A stretch of DNA of 64,000 bases from positions 3,162,001 to 3,226,000 of the forward strand of contig JAHWDD010000007.1 in the NCBI GenBank assembly GCA_023897205.1, written 5' to 3'. The DNA comes from Exophiala sp. HKRS030. Its lineage: Eukaryota; Ascomycota; Eurotiomycetes; Chaetothyriales; Herpotrichiellaceae. The notes beneath the pieces were generated by a model. That model worked only from the letters and a program-made list of their open reading frames with translations. It made no database searches and was not told the DNA's origin. A program made the position numbers and the translations under genes. This document shows, one piece after another, positions 11,315 through 23,197 of the stretch; the first letter of the stretch is position 1, and each line of letters opens with the position of its first letter.

Positions 11315-11688
11315 GGCGGAGAGAGCCAGGGGTGTGGTGTAGAAGCGAAGATGTGATGATGGAGTGAAAAATTCTGAAAGTTGAGTTGGAGATTGTATCG
11401 ATTGTGTGTACGGAAGATACGATACGGTAGGGAGGCGGAAGGCGGTGAGACTGGCAAGAACGGAGCTCGACGCGGCAGAACAGACGCGTTGAGCCTCGCG
11501 GGTCTCGTCCAGTTCGCGTTTGTTAAGCAGCAAAAAATCTGGCTTTGATCTAATTTGGTCACGCTATAATCTATAATAAGTCAACGACATTGCCATTGCC
11601 AGTTCCCCAAGGATTACGACGTACACTCAACCTGAGCTATATCGTTTGTGTACGGAGTAGTCTCGATCAAAGCAATCGCGCTACTCTA
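11315..11688. promoter_or_regulatory. Shared divergent promoter of elongin C and OAR1-like gene
   Basis: The 374 bp between the two start codons must serve both genes. It contains TACGGAGT at 11651-11658, a motif seen several times in intergenic DNA of this window, and a TATAATCTATAATAAG stretch at about 11564-11579. No further element can be assigned from sequence alone. Confidence 0.5.
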
Positions 11689-13036
11689 ATGTCATTCTCC
11701 AGGCAAGCGGCATCTTGTTATCTGAGCAGACGATTTCTATATTCCAGATCATGTTTGGCAGATCATCTATTTCAACAACGGAGACACTTTCTTACCTCCG
11801 ACGGACCGAGGCATGACTTCTTTGCTCGAAATATCCAGGCCAGATGTACTGTGAACGATCATGCACATCTCTCTTCTAGGTTCTCAACTACGGCCAGAAT
11901 CTCATCATCGTCGGATTCTTCGTCAAGTGAAGCCCCATAACTACAACTGAAGCCCAAGAGCAAAAGGCCTCCGATTCAATTCAACACATCGCATACCCGG
12001 CAATTCCTGAAGTAAGGGATGGAATGGCGGTCGATATCGCGCACTACACTGTCTACAATTCTAGCCGAATTCAAGGAATTGAGAAGGCTCATGGACTTCC
12101 TGGACGTAGTCGAAGGTGTGCGGGAATTTCTGCCGTGGTAACTGGCGGAAGTTCGGGCATCGGCTTCGCAATCGTGAAGCGTCTGATTGAAGAAGGAGCG
12201 AAACATGTTATCATCGTTTCCAGAGACGCCGAGCGAGCTGTGAGAGCAATCCGCCGGCTATGTGATGCCCTGCACATCAAAGATCCACCTGTGTCTTACT
12301 GCTGCAATACTTCGTCGCCGTTGCATTTACTTACGGCCTTGGGTAGAGTGGTAAGTAATGATTTCTGCCTTGATATCGCAGTCACTCAATTCCATGACAG
12401 GATTTCAATACCCTGGTCAACTGCTCAGGCCTCAGTCAAAGCCAATACCTGATAGGCGGCCACGAAGACATGACCCAACCACTCTGGGATGTCAATTTCC
12501 ACCTTCCCGTCCGCTTGACCAAGCTGATGGTCAAGAGATATACGCGATTGGCGCGAAGAACGAAGGCGAACGAAGTTTCTATATCGCGAAAGCCTTCCGG
12601 AAAGTCATGGAGTGTTGTCAATATTTCCTCTCTGCTGGCGGTCAGGGGAGGAGCGGGTTCTGCCCAATACGCGGCCAGCAAAGCCGCGCTCAACGCTTTC
12701 ACTCGCGCCATTACCCTCGAGTGTAGAGATCTTTGGCTCCGTTCAAAGAAAGTCCTTCCCCTCATGAGGTTGAACACCATTCTGCCAGGATACATCAAGA
12801 CTCCCATGACCGAAGGCAAGTGATAAGTCCAAATCATATTATGTATGAGCAGAAACGCTGACAAGCCGCTGTTACCAGGAATGACTGATGAACACGTCAG
12901 GGAGCTTAGGAAGCAAATCCCTTTGGGGAGATTCGGTGCGCCCGGGGAGGTAGCAGACGCCGTTATTTTTCTACTTGAGAATCAATATGCAAATAATTGT
13001 GTTCTCAACCTGGACGGTGGCCTGAGTGCAATTTGA
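11689..13036 (+). CDS. oar1: Mitochondrial 3-oxoacyl-[ACP] reductase (SDR family), one frame break, one GC-AG intron
   Basis: This is a short-chain dehydrogenase of the FabG type. By family it reduces 3-oxoacyl-ACP with NADPH in mitochondrial fatty acid synthesis. The first 45 residues are rich in Arg and Ser without acids (MSFSRQAASCYLSRRF), a good mitochondrial presequence. The cofactor loop TGGSSGIG starts near residue 152. Tyr311 and Lys315 form YAASK, preceded by a Ser-containing NISSLLAV. Exons are 11689-12350, 12401-12815 and 12879-13036; I see no need for an intron near 12012. The second intron begins AAG|GCAAGT, a classic GC donor. One C is missing in the run 11933-11936; adding it joins SSEAP to ITTTEAQEQ and gives 412 whole codons. 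OAR1 is the best name, but other mitochondrial SDRs are possible. Confidence 0.78.
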
Positions 13037-13386
13037 GGAGGGTTGTCATCGTCAAAGGATGTATTTACTCGTCTGACACAATATGCCTTTTTGCATTATT
13101 GCTGTGTACATCGGCCGCGCTATGTTCGGCTCATTCGTCTACTCACGAAGGGGAATGTCCCCATAAACAATGTCCACTGTGCGTGCGCGCCAGTTCACGT
13201 ACCCAAGACCCATAGCCAGGGCCAGTCCAGAAAGCTCGGCTATAGCAAGCAAAAACTGTGCAGACCTTTGCTATGTAGAGCCATCGTCATCGCACATTTG
13301 TTCGCCGACATGGCCTCAGCTCCAGCACTCGCCAGCCACTTTTGGGGGTATCATACATATTCCTTCTGTTGTCCGGGTTTCATTGC
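13037..13386. other. Convergent 3' interval between OAR1-like gene and UBA2
   Basis: This 350-bp tail-to-tail spacer must hold both terminators. I see no gene in it; the plus frames here run into the antisense of UBA2. Confidence 0.6.
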
Positions 13387-15377
13387 TCAATCATCGGCAA
13401 TCAATAGGGTACCATCATCTTCATCAATTACAATAGCATCATCACCTTCACTCACCGAACCGACCGCACCTTGGAATTTCTTCGCTACTGGCCTACCGTT
13501 CTCTCCAGCATCGGATAGAGTTCGTTTTCGCTTGGCCGTTGACGCTGCTGCTATGTCATCAGCTGTCGTTGTGCTCTCCTTCCCGTTCACTCCATTGGTG
13601 CCATTGGTCACGATTCCAATTTCATTGGCATCTGGATCTTCCAGTGGAGTAGTACCTGCTTCCTTCTTCGGCTTCGATGGGATTTGAATTGTTTCGCCTT
13701 CTTTATGAATGAGTACCACTGGTTGCTTATCTTCATCCAACGTTGTCGCTTGGATAGCTAGCTGCAGATCAATGCGGGGGTTCTCGTCGTCATCATCTTT
13801 GACGAGGATGAAGCTGGTGTCGTCGATACCAAGCTCCGTCAACTTTTTGTCGAGGTTGTCTTCCAGATCTGGATCATAGATGATGCCACTATCATTCATG
13901 ATCGTCAATTCTTCGCCATAGCCGAAGTTGGTCTTCAAAATGTCGTCCACTAGGTCTTTCAAGCTTGCCCTCTCCAGATCGACATGTACTCTCACAGTGA
14001 TGACACTACACACCGGACATTCGGGATTCGGTTTCTCAAGCTGATCTGTTGACAGAGAGCCATTCTTCAACCATAGAAACTTGGTGCGTGCAAAATCTCC
14101 TTTCAATACCTTGAAGGCTTGCATTGCGCAGAGTCCAGCGACCATGGCGTTCGTGGTTGCGATAGCAGGAATGATGTTGCCGGCCATCTGTTTAGTATCA
14201 AACTTTGATTTTGGTTCAATCCCGAAGATAAGAGCACGTAAATTGCTCGACGCCACGACAAAGTCGAGGGTATCGTTATCGTCCTTGTCAAAGGTGATGA
14301 CTGGACTAGGTAGGTTATCTTTATTTGCTTCGGCTTGCTCTTCGGCGAATCTCCTGGACAATCTTTCGAGAGCATCCTTGAAGACGATGAAATTCTCTAC
14401 CAATTTCCAAGGTAGTTGAGTCTGCTGTATTATAGATGAGGCTGAAGTTGATAAAGTCTGCTGCTCCAGATCGTCCCAGGATAAAGGTTGCGGGGGCTTC
14501 TTGTTCTTCCACATGTCCTCCATCTTGGCCAGTCTTTCGATATCTTCCTTGAAGACTTTGTTGAAAACTGACTTTGAGAAATCTTCTGAACCTATTGCAC
14601 CTCTAATCTTCTTCAGTGCCTGTGCCTCTTCCTTGAGTTTCTGAATCTCTTGTGCATTTTCAGAATCCTCGGCGTTGTCGACTTCGGGGTTTCGTCTTCA
14701 CTGACGCCGAACAATTCAGGTAGAAGATAGCTTTTGCCCCACACAATGCAGTGAATGGGTTGACTCGGGGTGCTTCGTATCGTACAGACTGGATATGTGA
14801 CGGGAGTTGCTTTGAATGAACAATCATAGCATGCAGTCTTGCCCTTTTTGATGACTTGGACTTGACCTCTGAAGCCGGTGGTCCCCGACTCGATCAGAGG
14901 CACATCGACAGCCAAACACATCTTGTTCACGTGCCTCCTCGAGTCCATATTGTCGAGTGCATTGAAGACGAGATTGAAGCCCGAGAACCAATCTAAATTG
15001 AATTGTTTGTCTTTAATGTTGGCATGGTAGGCGACTAATTTGACGTTTGGATTAAACTTTTGAGCGACACTTTTGGCGACGATAGCTTTTGGCTTCTTGA
15101 TGTGTTCTTGTCGGAAGAGGAATTGACGATTGAGATTACTTAGATCGATGGTGTCTAGATCGATAATGTGAATCTCGCCGAAGCCGGTCAGAACGAGGTT
15201 TTTGAGTAGTTCGCAGCCAATACCACCTGCGCCGACGAGGAGAACACGAGACTAAGACATGACATGTTAATTCTTTGCTGCTGGGACAATGGAAGGACTT
15301 TTGTGGGGTCGCCGTACTTCTCTGACCAAGCGATGCGCCGCGCCTAAAGATTGTTTGGCGAACCTTTCGCGCGGCAT
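13387..15377 (-). CDS. uba2: SUMO-activating enzyme subunit UBA2, one frame break
   Basis: This is the catalytic subunit of the SUMO E1, which with AOS1 adenylates SUMO and carries it as a thioester. The first exon is 60 nt (15318-15377, [20 protein letters not shown]). After a 66-nt intron (15252-15317) the second exon opens with [16 protein letters not shown], the ATP-binding loop (residues 27-32). [16 protein letters not shown] follows. The catalytic cysteine is Cys176 in [13 protein letters not shown]. Zinc-binding CYDC is near 161-164 and CPVC lies further on. The tail is acidic, ends [13 protein letters not shown] and holds a KRKR-like basic patch (nuclear signal). One base is lost in the run 14686-14689 (sense CCCC after DET), so the frame changes from P-K-S-T to P-E-V-D-N. 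Restored length is 641 residues. The identity is secure. Confidence 0.92.
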
Positions 15378-16572
15378 GATGGATGTGGAAAATCGGTACA
15401 GGCGCGAGTCGCGGAGGAGAGAGTGTAGCAGGGCAAAGGCAATTTGATTCAGGTCTGGGAAGACGGAGGCATGATCAAGCTAGAATGGGGAAGAAATATA
15501 AAGTAGTGAGTACAGGGCGGGAAGCTCAAGGATAGGAGGTGAAGAGAAGAAGTGAAGGGAAAGGAAAGACGAGAAGGATAATCAGTCACTTTTTCCCGGC
15601 GAGGCTGCAGGTGAAGCGGCAGACAGGAGGTGATGCGCAGTCTCGAATCAGTCAGTTCAGGCGTGGTCAGGGCAAGCACGGGCAAGTCAACCAGGTTCCT
15701 TAGCTCACAGGTACAGGATAAAATCACGTGAGGCTTCTAGTTAGCTCGTCCACGCTCGTCCTCCACTATTTTCCTTGCCTGAGCCTCGCTAGTCCGGGGT
15801 GATCCTGACCAGCGCTTAACTTCTTATACGTGTCACATCAACAGAAGTTGTGCATGTGTCGAAAGCATAATGGATTCGGGACTGCCACACGGCAGCACGA
15901 TCATTGTGCCCTTGGACAAGGAAGTCTATATCGCGAACAATCTATGTGGACCCAAATCGTCCGGCAAGGCTGAAGAATCAGCCTGCTGAGAATTCCTCCC
16001 ACAGACTACAGAGAATCCAGGAATTGACAGACCAGGACGAAATCACAAGAGAAGGGTATGCAAACCATCGTTGAATCTTCAAGCCTGAATCTTTTGGTAG
16101 TGGATTAGCTATTTTGAGACTTTGTTTAATGACTTCTCGTCCGCGGACTGCCATAGTTCTTAGTCGAGCCATTTTCTATGTAGGAAAATTAAGAGATCAG
16201 GATTTAGTGAAAGGGCTAATGGTGAGTCACGTGCGCTACACCTGGGGCATCAAAAGCAAAAGCGGCGTGGTCCGGATGAATGCTGCACGTGCCCAATACT
16301 TGTGACCAGTGCTGTTCGCCTATTGCCTACACTAAAGTTCTCAGGGGGTCCACGACCGCCTAAAGAGTCAAGTCTGAGCTCCAGGCCTGGCCCACCGCCC
16401 ATGGCCCACGCTAAAACTCCCACTAACGCCGTACCTTGCACGACAGACTTGGAATCGGCAACCTCCTGCAGGGTCCATCACGCACGAGGCTAGATTAAAG
16501 GTAAAATCCCTTCAAAATCTCAAAAAAGTTCGACTGCTCCTACCACCTCTCGTAAGGTCGGTCGGTGGTGAC
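15378..16572. other. 1.2-kb intergenic region with a small gene fragment
   Basis: This interval separates the divergent UBA2 and Qng1 genes. Besides the fragment at 15870-16074, listed separately, I see no gene. The frames at 15978-16493 have no protein-like features. Confidence 0.5.
15870..16074 (+). pseudogene. Possible relic: N-terminal fragment resembling a DMAP1-binding domain
   Basis: From ATG 15870 a 39-codon frame reads DSGLPHGSTIIVPLDKEVYI and stops at 15987-15989. In a second frame, reachable by ignoring one base near 15957-15962, the text continues LKNQPAENSSHRLQRIQELT and then DQDEITREGYANHR before a stop at 16072-16074. Pattern L-x-R-I-x-E-L followed by EITREGY resembles the start of DMAP1-binding domains, found at the N-terminus of large AMP-binding proteins. 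There is no room for such a protein before Qng1 at 16573, so this would be a fragment. The likeness is from memory and unproved. Confidence 0.3.
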
Positions 16573-17748
16573 ATGTCGGATGACGAGGCAGATCCAGAAC
16601 TGCTGGCTCTTCTTCGCCAGTCCTTGGGTCTAGGACCAGGCTCGGCCACAGCTCTGCCAAACACTCGGGTTTTGGAATCTGCAGAGTACATCGCCGACAA
16701 TGCCATCGATGTATCAATATCAATGGGCGGCACCAAGGCCGCCGCCCACACAGTCTGGACCATCATGCAGGACAAGAGTTATTCGACTCACACCTGGTCG
16801 GAGCATGAACTTCACCCCAAGGCCAAGGATGAGGCTACCGTCAACTTCATCTTCACCATGAATCTGCTGAACTTCTCTTTTTGGTCAGAGTTGTCAGCAG
16901 ATCAACGGTTTGCTATCGAATACAAGGATCGGAAATGGACTGGCTATTGGTCTTTGGTGGCTGCTTTACAAAGGGCATTGGATGAAGGTATTTCAACCAC
17001 CTACCTTCCTTCATAAAGCTCATCTCGTCTCATCTCCTTACCCACAGGCCATCCGATCACGACTCCGTCATTCTGGTATGACGTTGAGGCTTGCTCTGAC
17101 GAACTTCTCGCCCACATATTTCGCTCCGCCACCGCAGAACCCATCCCCCTACTATCATCACGAATCGCCATTCTCCGGGAAGCCGGTACCATCCTGTGCA
17201 ATGACTTCGACTCCTCTCCAGTCACCCTGATCAAGCAATCCGACAAATCCGCCGCCCGCCTCGTCAACCTCCTGGTCGAACACTTCCCCAACTTCCAGGA
17301 CAGCACGACCTTCCACTCACGTCGTGTGCACATCTACAAGCGAGCACAGATCTTCGTCGCTGACCTATGGGCGTGTTTCAACGGAGTCTCATACGGCGAA
17401 TTCGACGACATCAGCGCCCTGACCATGTTTGCCGACTACCGCATCCCGCAAATGCTGTACAACCTGAATTGCCTGTGGTACTCGCCGCGTCTGGCGTCGC
17501 GCATTTCCCGGCTCGACGAGTTCCAACCCGGAGAGGACGCCGAGATCGAGATCCGCGGCTGCAGCATCTGGTGCGTCGAGTTGCTGAGGCGGGAGATCGA
17601 GCGCCAGCATCCGGAACAGGCAAAGGGCACGCTGAACGCCGTCTTGATCGATTTCTTCTTGTATGATACTTGCAAGGAGATGGAGGCCAATGGCCAGATC
17701 GACGACAAGGTCCTCCCGCATCATCGCACGAGGTCGATTTACTACTAA
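16573..17748 (+). CDS. qng1: Queuosine 5'-phosphate N-glycosylase/hydrolase (queuosine salvage, DUF2419)
   Basis: This matches the queuosine salvage protein family (DUF2419; C9orf64 in human), which frees queuine from queuosine 5'-phosphate so that it can be placed in tRNA anticodons. Two exons, 16573-16987 and 17048-17748, flank a 60-nt intron and give 371 residues, the usual length. Conserved text includes SYSTHTWSEHELHPKAKDEA, NFIFTMNLLNFSFWSE, WTGYWSLVAALQRALDEG, then VADLWACFNG, LTMFADYRIPQML, IRGCSIWCVELLRREI, VLIDFFLYD and a C-terminal PHHRTRSIYY. The frame is intact. Fungi do not make queuine themselves, so the enzyme implies salvage from food or bacteria; this is family knowledge. 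Confidence 0.92.
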
Positions 17749-18169
17749 GACATGCTTCTGCATACCGTGACTGGCGTGTACGTCTCTCTGGTTCTGACCG
17801 TTCTCTCCCTCTGGTATGTGCGTGGATTTGGACTATATGCGTTGAGGTCATAGATTTTTGTGGAGCAATCCACCACTGAGCCTGTTAAGACGTAGTTGCA
17901 ACTTAGATTTCATAGAACAAGGCTGACATGGACGGTTTTGGATTTCACCAAAACAAACTTAAATTTCGTGGTTGGATATTCAAGTGTTTTGTATCATCTT
18001 ACGATTATGGTGAGCCTTCACGGCAGATCATTTACGATTTTGAACTGTTGTGATATGCAGCCTAATTTCGTACTCTATCAAGACAACACACATGGTGATG
18101 TCCATTACCTCCAATTCTTATCGGTACCAAAGTCTATCCTTACGCAACCTCCTCTCCATCGACCATAGA
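17749..18169. other. Convergent 3' interval between Qng1 and CHO2
   Basis: Tail-to-tail spacer of about 420 bp. No gene is seen; it should hold both terminators. Confidence 0.55.
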
Positions 18170-21095
18170 TCAATCCTTGGCCACTTCAACTGGTGTACTG
18201 GTCCCCTTGATCTCGACATACTGAAAGGAGCCAACACCTTCTTGGCCTCCCAGATGCGCCACGCCAGGTTCTCCACTTTCCCATCTGCTTTCACAACCTG
18301 CGGAGCAAACTCGATGCCGAACATTTGGTTGATAGCATAAACCACTCTCTTGGCGAACTTGCCTTCTCGGTCCACCAGGCTACCGAATGCCTCTTTGGCC
18401 GTGCTCGGTGCGATATCTGGGTCTCGATCGAAACAGTTCTGGACAATTGGAAGTAATGTTTTCTCGATCGCTTGTCGTATCAATACGTCATTCTGGGGTG
18501 ACATGGGTACCGAGAACGAGATGTTCTCATCCAGCGTCTCCAGCTCGTCTTCGCTGAACCGAGGGATCCGCACTTCGAATGGTAGGGAGATGGCCATGAC
18601 GTTGTGCTTGCCGTTGTGATGGTAGCGGAACTCGAACACTCCCTGGGTCCACCACAGCTTGTCGCCCGAGAATATCATTTCTCCACTCATGTATTCCCTT
18701 TCCGTTCCATCTTCGGTTTTTCGAACCACCTTGACGTCACTCTTTATCAGTCCATCTTCAGAAAGGTCGTATTCTCCAAAGTTTGTCGCTATCCATCGAC
18801 CCGCCGACGATATCTTGGTTACTTCTCGGCTGTAGTTATCCGCGACCTTGTAAACACCGACCCAATCTTTCTTGCTGTGGTTCAGAGGTGCTGTCCACTT
18901 GACCTTGATTGGGGCGCCGTACTCGAACAGAAGAGGCTTGAAGTCGTCCGTGCGTTCGCCTAGTTGGCCCAAGACCTGATCATTCGCGCGTTGAGAATCT
19001 GCAATCGTGGCGGCTGAAATACCCTCAATTTCAAGAGTATAGTCTTTGGGATTCAAGCCCACGACTTCTGCCTCCTTGTGCGCCATCTTAATACGTGGGA
19101 ACAAGCTTTTTGTGTCTTCAACAATGCTGTTGACCCCTGCAGCCAATTTTGGCCTTGCTGCATCGAAGAAATCTTCCATGTAGTCCAGAGTCTCACCTAA
19201 GACTCTATCCATGCCATCCTGCCATTGACGTAATGGGGGAGGCAGCGATCTTCGCAGACTTCGAACAAGGCCTGCGTCTTGTCGAAGACTTCGTCCATAG
19301 AGCTTCTGCATGTGAGGCCGTTCGACAAACTGAATGAAGGCAAGACTGAGTGTATGACTAAGTAAAGCCAAGCAAAATATGGCCTTGCTGCTAGTGATAA
19401 GAGCAATCCCCAAACGCCCGCAAGGCCTAGGACTCGCTCTGGGTTATTGAGAAAGCGATAGATGCCACCATAGGTAAGTTTGGGTTCTTGTGCGAAGAAA
19501 AAATCTCCGAAGAACCATCCGAACTCTCCAAGTTGATCATAGATACTGAATGCTGTCCAGACCTGTAACGCCACCAAACTTAAGCCAATGACATGCTTGA
19601 GGAGCACCAGGCCGTAGTCCCAATCTGAAGGAAGAGTATACATCTTCCATGCAGCCGCCGCGAATCCTGCATAGCATAGTGTCATGCTCAGATGATAAGT
19701 GCCTTTCCATTGTCGCCAAGCCTCACCTGTACTCTCACCATATTTCAAGAAATGCCTCGTCCACTTCTTCTTGACGGATTGCCTATTAAGCAGATAACCA
19801 AGCCCAATAGAGTACCACAGGCGACAGATGACGGCAAACGCAACAAAAAATGACTTCCACAGGGCCGTGTCCGGGGTCCCCACGGTTAGTGCAAGGAGAA
19901 GTACGAGAATGACGGTAATCGAGGTATCTGTTGTGCGGTAAAGATCAAAATTCTGGAGTCCGAGAAGATTGTGCGTTTGGGCTGGTTGAGCATGACCAGG
20001 GACCGGCCATATCTCGGCCGGATGGCCTGCATCCCCCGTAGTGCCTTGAATTTGCCCCAGTGGGAGCTCATTGACTGACTTTCGTGGAGGGGGAGAGCTG
20101 TATGTGCGTTCAATATGAGGATTTTCAACGGCAAGGAGGAAGGCAAATTGTGCAGCGTGGGCCACAATGGATATGAACAGCACTTTGTAGCTGGCTGCCA
20201 TTATAGATGTACCATAGTACCCAACATAACCTATCGAGTACATGGGATGAGGCGCCATCTCGAAGACACCGTCAAATGTCAACTCTTGGTCAATAAGATA
20301 GAAGAAGTCGCCCCAATACCACGCATAGTCCTTGACCACACGATGTGCGTCAAGTTTTACCCACAAATTGAAAATGAACAATAGTGGACCAAGAATCCAT
20401 CGAAAGACGGTCATTGTTGGCGATTCGTTGGGAGGTGTGCGAGCGCACGAGACACTAAATAGCATGTATGTGGTGAAGTCACACATGAGTATCAGGTCGA
20501 CTATCCGTCGGAAAGCCAGCCAAGCATTGTACTCAATCGGCGCTGTGTCGAAGTCGTAATCTTCAGGGATTTTGGTCTCCAACTCACGTTTGACAAAGGC
20601 TCTCAATCTGGGATAGGGATTTTCTCCGTTTGACGCACTGGGAAAGAGTTTGGATTTGCGTGCCCATTTCACCATAAGTTTATGATGAGATTGCATGTGG
20701 AGAAGCCAGCCAATGCCGATGTTGTACCCAGCTCTCCAAAACAGGAATATGGCTCCAAGAACGAAAGATCGGTGCTTTGTGGGCAATTTCCAGGCCAGTA
20801 TGATGTGCAGCAACAAGATAAGAATGACTAAAAGGTCGCCAAAATTCTTGGACTCGGTGGGAGAGAGCAGCTGTGTAACCATGTCATGAGTTTGTGGGAC
20901 GAGGAAGACCTTGCCGTCAGGACTTCTGCCATATGTCTTCCTGTCCTTTTCTGCCTTGTCGGAATTTTCTTCGAGGGCATTGAGTTGCAGCACGGCCTGT
21001 CGAGCTTCATCCTCGGTGGTTGCATGAACGGATATGGCCCGCTTTCGGAGACCATCACTACCCGAGTCAACAGAAGTGGCCATATTCGCAACCAA
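18170..21095 (-). CDS. cho2: Phosphatidylethanolamine N-methyltransferase CHO2, two frame breaks
   Basis: This enzyme performs the first methylation of phosphatidylethanolamine with S-adenosylmethionine on the way to phosphatidylcholine, in the ER membrane. From ATG 21095 the N-terminal half carries many hydrophobic segments ([31 protein letters not shown]) and two PEMT-like blocks, ending [19 protein letters not shown] and [19 protein letters not shown]. The C-terminal half is soluble ([40 protein letters not shown]). One base is missing in the run 19408-19411, where VWG should continue [12 protein letters not shown] second loss in the A run 18224-18226 (sense TTT) is likely: with it the tail reads [17 protein letters not shown] and stops at 18170-18172. 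Without it the frame runs to 18118 with an atypical Arg-rich end. Restored length is 975 residues, normal for CHO2. Confidence 0.9.
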
Positions 21096-22100
21096 GCTCT
21101 CTCAAAGGTGTATATTGTCTTCCTATGTATCCTGTTCCGGGGCACATCACCTTGCTGGAAGATGTTGGATAGTCACCAAGACGGACCAGTAGGAAAGCAA
21201 AACAAATACGGGGGACTAGCAGAACATGGCCCCCTCAGCTTCCGTCGTGTGCAATTTCCTCGTTAATTGGGGACTGGCTTGGAAGTGTTCCGACTGAAGA
21301 CAGAATGCTAGAAGTCGGAGGAAGAGCTTTTTCAGTGATAATAATAAGTGGCATCAACAGTTTCTGTGGGTCCTAATCCGGCCAAAGTGACTACCAGGCG
21401 TGCTACTGCCCCGAATGGCTGGGCAGCACGTGCAACTTGGCAGCCACCCGTCGTGGCCGAATCAGAGGCAGCCATTCCCCCAAATGACGCCATTAAATGC
21501 TTGCCAATGTCACAGGAAGAGGTTAGGAAAGGGGGATCTGGAACGATCCAAGATCAGAATCGGAACTGCCGGCATACAGAGAAGCGGAAATATGTTCAAA
21601 ACTGTCATGAGTGGACAGATTTGATACCAAGGGATACCACATTGAAAGCACAGCGGGTGATGGGAGCATCTTTTTGGAGTGATCGACTGGCGTCGAACAT
21701 TTTGGTCAGACCGTCATCAGCAACAGCCCCTCGGTGACCTCGCTTGGTGAGTTGGGAGGGAGGGGAAGTCCGTCTCCGTGGCGTGGAATTTTCTGGTGCC
21801 GATATAACTTTAGTGGCACTAAGGGGAAGCTAAGAAGCACTAATAAATTAACAATCAACATGTCCATTCACAACGACGGAAGATCCGTTAGACCCCTGCT
21901 TAATACTGCGACTTCTGATAGCTTCTCTAGCCTTGCCTCTGGGCTTTGGCAGCCTCTGACGAGCCATCCATCGCAATTACCAATCTTTGTTTGCCTCTTA
22001 CTGTACCTTGACCATCTGCAGCACAATTTTCACAAACAGTGTCGCATTCCTCATCACTTGCAACCAAGACCATCGTCCTGCACTTTCAAGGCTCTGATGA
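21096..22100. other. Divergent promoter region between CHO2 and NBP35
   Basis: One kilobase between two divergent start codons. The frames at 21348-21737 and 21734-22117 are not protein-like. I see no recognisable element beyond A/T-rich stretches near 21836-21850. Confidence 0.5.
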
Positions 22101-23197
22101 ATGGCACCGTCATTTGAGGAGCCCCTCGCAGAGGCTCTAGAAACCTCGTTAAAAACGAAACCAGACCTTGTCGCACCCGAGCCTGGTAGGTATCGCCGTC
22201 CCCAGTTACTAAACTCGTCGCTCACATTTAAGATATACTAATTCTTCTTCCAAGAACACTGCCCAGGTCCTGAATCGGACCAAGCAGGCAAAGGTGATGC
22301 ATGCGCAGGCTGTCCTAACCAGGCCATTTGTGCCTCTGCGCCTAAAGGTCCCGACCCGGACATACCCATCATAACTGAACGACTGGCTGGTATAAGACAC
22401 AAAATTCTAGTATTGTCTGGGAAGGGCGGAGTCGGCAAATCCACGTTCTCTTCCCTCCTGTCACATGCTTTCGCCGCAAATCCCGACTCGACCGTAGGCA
22501 TCATGGACACTGATATATGTGGACCATCCATACCGAAAATGATGGGCGTCGAAAGCGAGACTATTCATGTCACAAACGCAGGCTGGAGTCCTGTTTGGGT
22601 CACCGACAATCTAGGAGTGATGAGCGTCCAGTTCATGCTCCCTAACCGAGATGATGCTGTAATATGGCGAGGCCCCAAAAAGAACGGATTAATCAAACAG
22701 TTTTTAAAAGACGTGGAATGGGGTGATCTAGACTACTTGATCGTCGATACCCCGCCAGGTACATCAGATGAGCATTTATCAGTCAACAGTTTCTTAAAAG
22801 AGTCGGGCGTTGATGGTGCAGTTGTTGTCACAACTCCCAAGAGGTGTCATTGTTGGACGTACGCAAGGAGATTGACTTTTGCCACAAAGCAGGCATCCGC
22901 GTTCTCGGGTTAGTAGAGAATATGTCTGGCTTCGTATGTCCTAAATGCACCCACGAATCACAAATTTTCAGAGCAACCACAGGTGGAGGTCGGAAGCTTT
23001 GTCAGGATATGGGTATACCATTTCTTGGAGCTGTGCCTCTCGATCCGAGAATAGGTATGGCTTGCGATTTTGGCGAAAGTTTTATGGACAGCTTTCCAGA
23101 CAGCCCTGCCTGCAAAGCTCTACGGCAAGTTGTCAGAAAGGTGGGAGAACTGGTTGGAGAAGATCCTGACCATGTTCTCCCAGACGGACCGATCTGA
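22101..23197 (+). CDS. nbp35: Cytosolic Fe-S cluster assembly scaffold ATPase NBP35, one frame break
   Basis: NBP35 with CFD1 forms the scaffold on which cytosolic and nuclear 4Fe-4S clusters are built. Exon 1 is 22101-22185; a 69-nt intron (22186-22254) follows, and exon 2 begins with the four-cysteine N-terminal motif: HCPGP, then [11 protein letters not shown]. The P-loop GKGGVGKS is at residues 84-91, and [16 protein letters not shown] and [15 protein letters not shown] follow. The bridging cysteines CPKC are at residues 257-260. The frame is broken in the C run 22836-22838: VVTTP should continue [15 protein letters not shown], and one C is missing. Restored length is 342 residues, normal for the family. 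The start gives [16 protein letters not shown]. The identity is secure. Confidence 0.93.

Noticed and set aside
12012..12120. An intron starting GTAAGG at 12012 in the OAR1-like gene
   Set aside because: The frame stays open across this stretch once the base at 11933-11936 is restored, so an intron is not needed; RNA data could still show one.
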